From: Agaricus subrufescens
Lineage: Eukaryota > Basidiomycota > Agaricomycetes > Agaricales > Agaricaceae
Reading direction: 5' to 3'
DNA length: 64,000 nt
Assembly (NCBI GenBank): GCA_029945375.1
Contig: CM057058.1
Coordinates: 3,100,001-3,164,000 of the forward strand
Each line of letters opens with the position of its first letter. Within the stretch, counting starts at the first letter, position 1. Made by a program: the position numbers and the translations under genes. Shown piece after piece: positions 63,101-64,000 of this stretch. The notes under the pieces were generated by a model. The model saw only the letters and a list, made by a program, of their open reading frames with translations, was not told the DNA's origin and searched no databases.

Positions 63101-64000
63101 TAGGCGGCTCGTCATTGATGCAGAGGTCGTGCGAAGTATGAAGGTAATGCGGCAAGTTGGGATGATCGAAGTTGTGATGGATCTGAGCAAGTCCAATGAA
63201 ACTGACCTCAAGGGTATTTTGGTAAGTGTTTCTATTCCGCATTCGTTTACGCCAGAGCGTCTAACGTTGGGACTTGGTAAATAGTTTGAAGTACTTTCTG
63301 ACACGACCAAATCGTATACACCTCTACCTGCTATCCTTGACTCGTCAAGTTCGGATATGACGCTGCCGCCGTTTTGGAAAGTCGTCATGCCTACCACTGT
63401 TACGCTCTTTTTGTATCTGGATACGCAGAGGCCGCTTTCAGAGCCAAAGTGGGCAAAGACGGGTGATGTGCAAGAATGGTTGAGAAGCATGTTTGGACGC
63501 ATGTTCTGGGTTGCCGGTGAGGCAGCTGAAGGGTGGGAGAAGAAGATACATGTCACCGATCCAGATCCAGTGGGTTCTAACATGTCGAGGCGCTTGATAC
63601 CCGTAGCTAATGTTTTTTCCAGCCCCCAACCATCTGGACAGTCCTCGACGGGTGGGCGGCTAACTCGACAGCGGGTATTGCTGCTGAACGACAAAAGTTC
63701 CTCAAGACTCATATGACAGAAGTCGACAACATATTGGAGATCTTACTCCGACTTGTTCGAGGCGAGCGTGCCACTCCGTTTTCTCAATCTGCGCCGACGC
63801 TCTCGGGGCCATCTATCGTCGGCCCGTTGCTTTCAGCGTTGACACCGGGATCTGCGCATGCTAGTCAACAAACACATGTGTCCTTGGCGGTTCTGGCCCT
63901 ATTTAGGATGACTGTGGAATATGCTCAAAAGGCTGTGGGCGATGAAAAGGGTAAAGTTGAGGCCGAGGAGAGGGTTGGTGAGATCATCAGGTGTCTACCG
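60155..64000 (+). CDS. Large RGG-rich putative RNA-binding protein, cut by window end
   Basis: The start MNKNPFVPAPSFTPQQPPLP opens a Pro/Gln/Tyr-rich, prion-like segment of about 190 residues. A Gly/Arg section follows near residues 230-330 (GGGGGGGRAGQPGGRSGG, then GPRGRGGFGGGGGGRSGG), resembling RGG boxes that bind RNA. The short block RRTLTDFKIVGLQIPDIDWT looks conserved. Acidic, Ser-rich regions separate it from a more ordered C-terminal part: NRRLVIDAEVVRSMKVMRQV and FWKVVMPTTVTLFLYLDTQR, then QEWLRSMFGRMFWVAGEAAE. Introns lie at about 62059-62191, 63221-63284 and 63585-63623, with the last exon running off the window at EIIRCLP. Family not recognised; nuclear RNA-related work is inferred. 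Confidence 0.75.

Overview
This window is nuclear DNA from a filamentous basidiomycete, most likely an Agaricomycete. The genes are densely packed and carry many short GT-AG introns (about 45-75 nt), and protein-coding genes lie on both strands with intergenic gaps of 20-300 bp. The proteins are typically fungal: Rim15-type kinase, VMA21, IMP2, Vfa1, an Atg37/ACBD5-like protein, GTP cyclohydrolase II, and a GH17 glucanase with a type II anchor. Several long Ser/Pro-rich proteins look restricted to basidiomycetes. The genus cannot be fixed from the sequence alone. I see no rRNA, no convincing tRNA, no CRISPR array and no intact transposon.

Layout. 1-5.8 kb: 3' end of a DRG1/Rbg1 GTPase (+), ALG8 (-), VMA21 (+) and a Ser/Pro-rich protein (-). 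5.8-9.4 kb: a gene-poor stretch with a perfect 22-bp tandem duplication. 9.4-12.5 kb: two ribonucleotide reductase small-subunit genes arranged head to head, the most unusual locus here. 12.6-16.1 kb: IMP2 (+) converging on a sugar transporter (-). 16.7-19.6 kb: a ubiquitin-interacting-motif protein (-). 20.0-26.1 kb: a Rim15-type PAS/kinase/receiver protein (-), divergent from mitochondrial ribosomal protein bS18m (+). 27.0-28.6 kb: no recognisable gene.

28.6-42.4 kb: RPN11 (-), a coiled-coil protein of unknown function (+), VPS52 (+), a THOC7-like gene (+), tRNase Z (-), PEX14 (-) and VPS17 (+). 42.4-44.2 kb: no recognisable gene. 44.2-49.3 kb: GH17 glucanase (-), RIB1 (-) and a single-pass membrane protein (+). 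49.8-60.0 kb: a coiled-coil protein with a C-terminal Cys/His cluster (+), a glutamate-carboxypeptidase-like M28 peptidase (-), an acyl-CoA-binding Atg37/ACBD5-like protein (+), glutathione-dependent formaldehyde dehydrogenase (-) and Vfa1 (+). 60.2 kb to the end: a large RGG-rich protein (+) cut by the window edge.

Most genes are housekeeping and are not one pathway. There are weak themes: endosome/Golgi trafficking (VPS52, VPS17, Vfa1, VMA21) and peroxisomes (PEX14, Atg37-like). I found no clear new multi-gene system. The best leads are the divergent RNR2 pair, with its conserved 22-nt terminal exons encoding the R1-binding tail, and four conserved-looking proteins of unknown function (16.7-19.6, 30.1-32.4, 49.8-52.0 and 60.2-64.0 kb). 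Several gene ends were corrected by finding small terminal exons (4178, 9429, 12437, 44165, 57381).
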